In this document: positions 6,181 through 6,857 of the stretch, in pieces | How the letters are laid out: every line of letters starts with the position of its first letter | Position numbering within the stretch: position 1 is the first letter of the stretch | NCBI GenBank assembly: GCA_009700485.1 | Contig: WLLZ01000092.1 | Span: 1 to 6,857, forward strand | Direction of reading: 5' to 3' | DNA from: Actinomycetota bacterium | Lineage (GTDB): Bacteria; Actinomycetota; Actinomycetes; S36-B12 | DNA length: 6,857 bases | The notes under the pieces: generated by a model | Database searches by the model: none | Told to the model about the DNA's origin: nothing | Seen by the model: only the letters and a program-made list of their open reading frames with translations | Program-made: the position numbers and the translations under genes

Positions 6181-6213
6181 TAGTTCTATAACTAGCCAAA
6201 GTTCGCCTAATAT
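6181..6213 (+). promoter_or_regulatory. Putative -10 element and overlapping inverted repeat before the surface-protein gene
   Basis: TAATAT at 6208-6213 stands six bases before the ATG at 6220, so transcription would begin at or next to the A of the start codon, giving a leaderless mRNA. This agrees with the lack of any Shine-Dalgarno sequence. No good -35 hexamer is present; instead TAGTT-CTAT-AACTA (6181-6194), a 14-base palindrome, occupies that region and may be a regulator site. TATAAC at 6187-6192 is an alternative -10 that would give a leader of about 20 bases. Confidence 0.45.
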
Positions 6214-6219
6214 CTGCGA

Positions 6220-6857
6220 ATGCGCAAACTCATCACCGCTCTCCTATCCCTTGCTGTTATCGCCGCCGCCGCATTCATTGCGCCGGCCCTCACCTCCGCC
6301 GTTGGAGGTACTGCTTCATACGCAGCATGGGTCGCAAGCGGTGCAAACGCGGACGCAACTTTCGCGAACACGGTGTTTCCTGCGGTTAGTGCCGAAGTCA
6401 ATCCCGGCAGCATAAGCGCGCCTTCAGGTGCATCGGTGTGGCTTACCGAAGGCACCGCATTCGGTGCTGTGTATGGGTCATCGCGCAATCACCCATATCT
6501 ATCGGTAGGCCTGCCAGGTGGCAAGAACGAAGGTTCATTGACTTTGACTTTCGCGGGTGCAAATACGCCCGGAACCTGGGGCTTTGCCTTGGGTGATATT
6601 GATGCAGAGGACGTAACGATCACCGCGAAGAGCGCATCAGGGTCTGAACTTGATGTCTCCACTTGGTTTAAAGACACTTTCAACTATTGCAATACCTCGC
6701 CGAAACCAACTAGCTGCCCCGCTGGAACGTCGACCGGAGAGCCGACTTGGAATGCCGAAACCGCAACTCTCAAGGGTTACGCGGATGGGCACGACACTAG
6801 TGGTGACGCCGCATGGTTCCAGCCGTCGAAAGAAGTTAAGACGCTGACACTTACCCA
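6220..6857 (+). CDS. Secreted actinobacterial surface protein (partial, N-terminal 212 residues)
   Basis: Open from ATG at 6220 to the right edge. Residues 1-27 are a signal peptide (MRKLITALL, long Ala/Leu core, cleavage near TSA). The mature part is Gly/Ala/Thr-rich and beta-type, with a block at 118-135 (PGTWGFALGDIDAEDVTIT) followed by STWFKDTFNYC and a second cysteine at 166. A run of this kind, with the GDID(A) motif and the later TW...AAWFxP..xxxLTLT pattern, recalls N-terminal domains of large actinobacterial envelope proteins that often end in repeated Ig-like domains and a sorting signal; that end is outside the window, so anchoring is inferred only. There is no ribosome site and translation is probably leaderless. 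It points away from the block on its left and has higher G+C (about 58-60 percent in sample lines). Confidence 0.85.
   Translation, partial: MRKLITALLSLAVIAAAAFIAPALTSAVGGTASYAAWVASGANADATFANTVFPAVSAEVNPGSISAPSGASVWLTEGTAFGAVYGSSRNHPYLSVGLPGGKNEGSLTLTFAGANTPGTWGFALGDIDAEDVTITAKSASGSELDVSTWFKDTFNYCNTSPKPTSCPAGTSTGEPTWNAETATLKGYADGHDTSGDAAWFQPSKEVKTLTLT

Larger units (their letters stand above)
5930..6199 (-). pseudogene. Doubtful truncated ORF with one or two membrane segments, running through repeat B
   Basis: The frame is open for 89 codons from a TTG at 6199 to TGA at 5930, but the first half is the translation of repeat B and its flank (GGQVSGS...RVARFEPTGSG), which argues against a real start there. 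The second half reads NTIRTAAGVLIVAGG, then a hydrophobic run MTGFTVLMPADW and ARFAYLAIG, and stops abruptly. That half faintly resembles the membrane hairpin of DUF2892/YgaP-type proteins (IRxAAGVLxVxG), so it may be the remnant of such a gene cut off at one end by the repeat and at the other by a stop. No good ribosome site is seen. It may equally be meaningless. Confidence 0.22.

Noticed and set aside
6207..6488. Minus-strand 93-residue ORF
   Set aside because: It is antisense to the signal peptide and start of the surface-protein gene and is Ala-rich only because of the opposite strand's codon bias.

Overview
The window looks like chromosomal DNA from an actinobacterium (Actinomycetota). 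The main reasons are a partial flavoprotein at the left edge that closely resembles mycobacterial MenJ-type menaquinone/geranylgeranyl reductases, and a leaderless-looking secreted surface protein at the right edge whose domain style is familiar from actinobacterial envelope proteins. DHA2-type exporters and GTG starts fit too. The genus cannot be fixed from this sequence.

Layout, left to right. (1) 1-520, minus: N-terminal part of a FAD-dependent geranylgeranyl/menaquinone reductase. (2) 521-721: short intergenic stretch with one copy (533-596) of a 64-bp palindromic repeat and several stem-loops. (3) 722-5107, minus: a three-gene operon transcribed right to left in the order DHA2-family MFS transporter, penicillin-V-acylase/choloylglycine-hydrolase-family Ntn amidase, YtcJ-like amidohydrolase. 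The gaps are 29 and 25 bp, each gene has a Shine-Dalgarno sequence, and an essentially consensus sigma-70 promoter lies at 5181-5208. (4) 5272-5805, minus: a small secreted four-cysteine protein of unknown function with a GTG start. (5) 5806-6219: mostly non-coding, with a doubtful truncated membrane-protein ORF, the second repeat copy (6084-6147), two inverted repeats and a -10 element. (6) 6220-6857, plus: N-terminal part of a large secreted surface protein that runs off the right edge.

The two 64-bp repeats are in direct orientation, match at 60 of 64 positions, and bracket the whole block of secreted protein, transporter and two hydrolases. Hand counts on sample lines suggest the block is poorer in G+C (about 40-54 percent) than the flanking genes (about 58-73 percent). 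The best candidate for something new is therefore a mobile or recently acquired cassette, bounded by palindromic repeats, that moves an unknown amide-bearing compound across the membrane and cleaves it. Its substrate, and whether its role is nutrition, detoxification or signal quenching, are not determined by the sequence.
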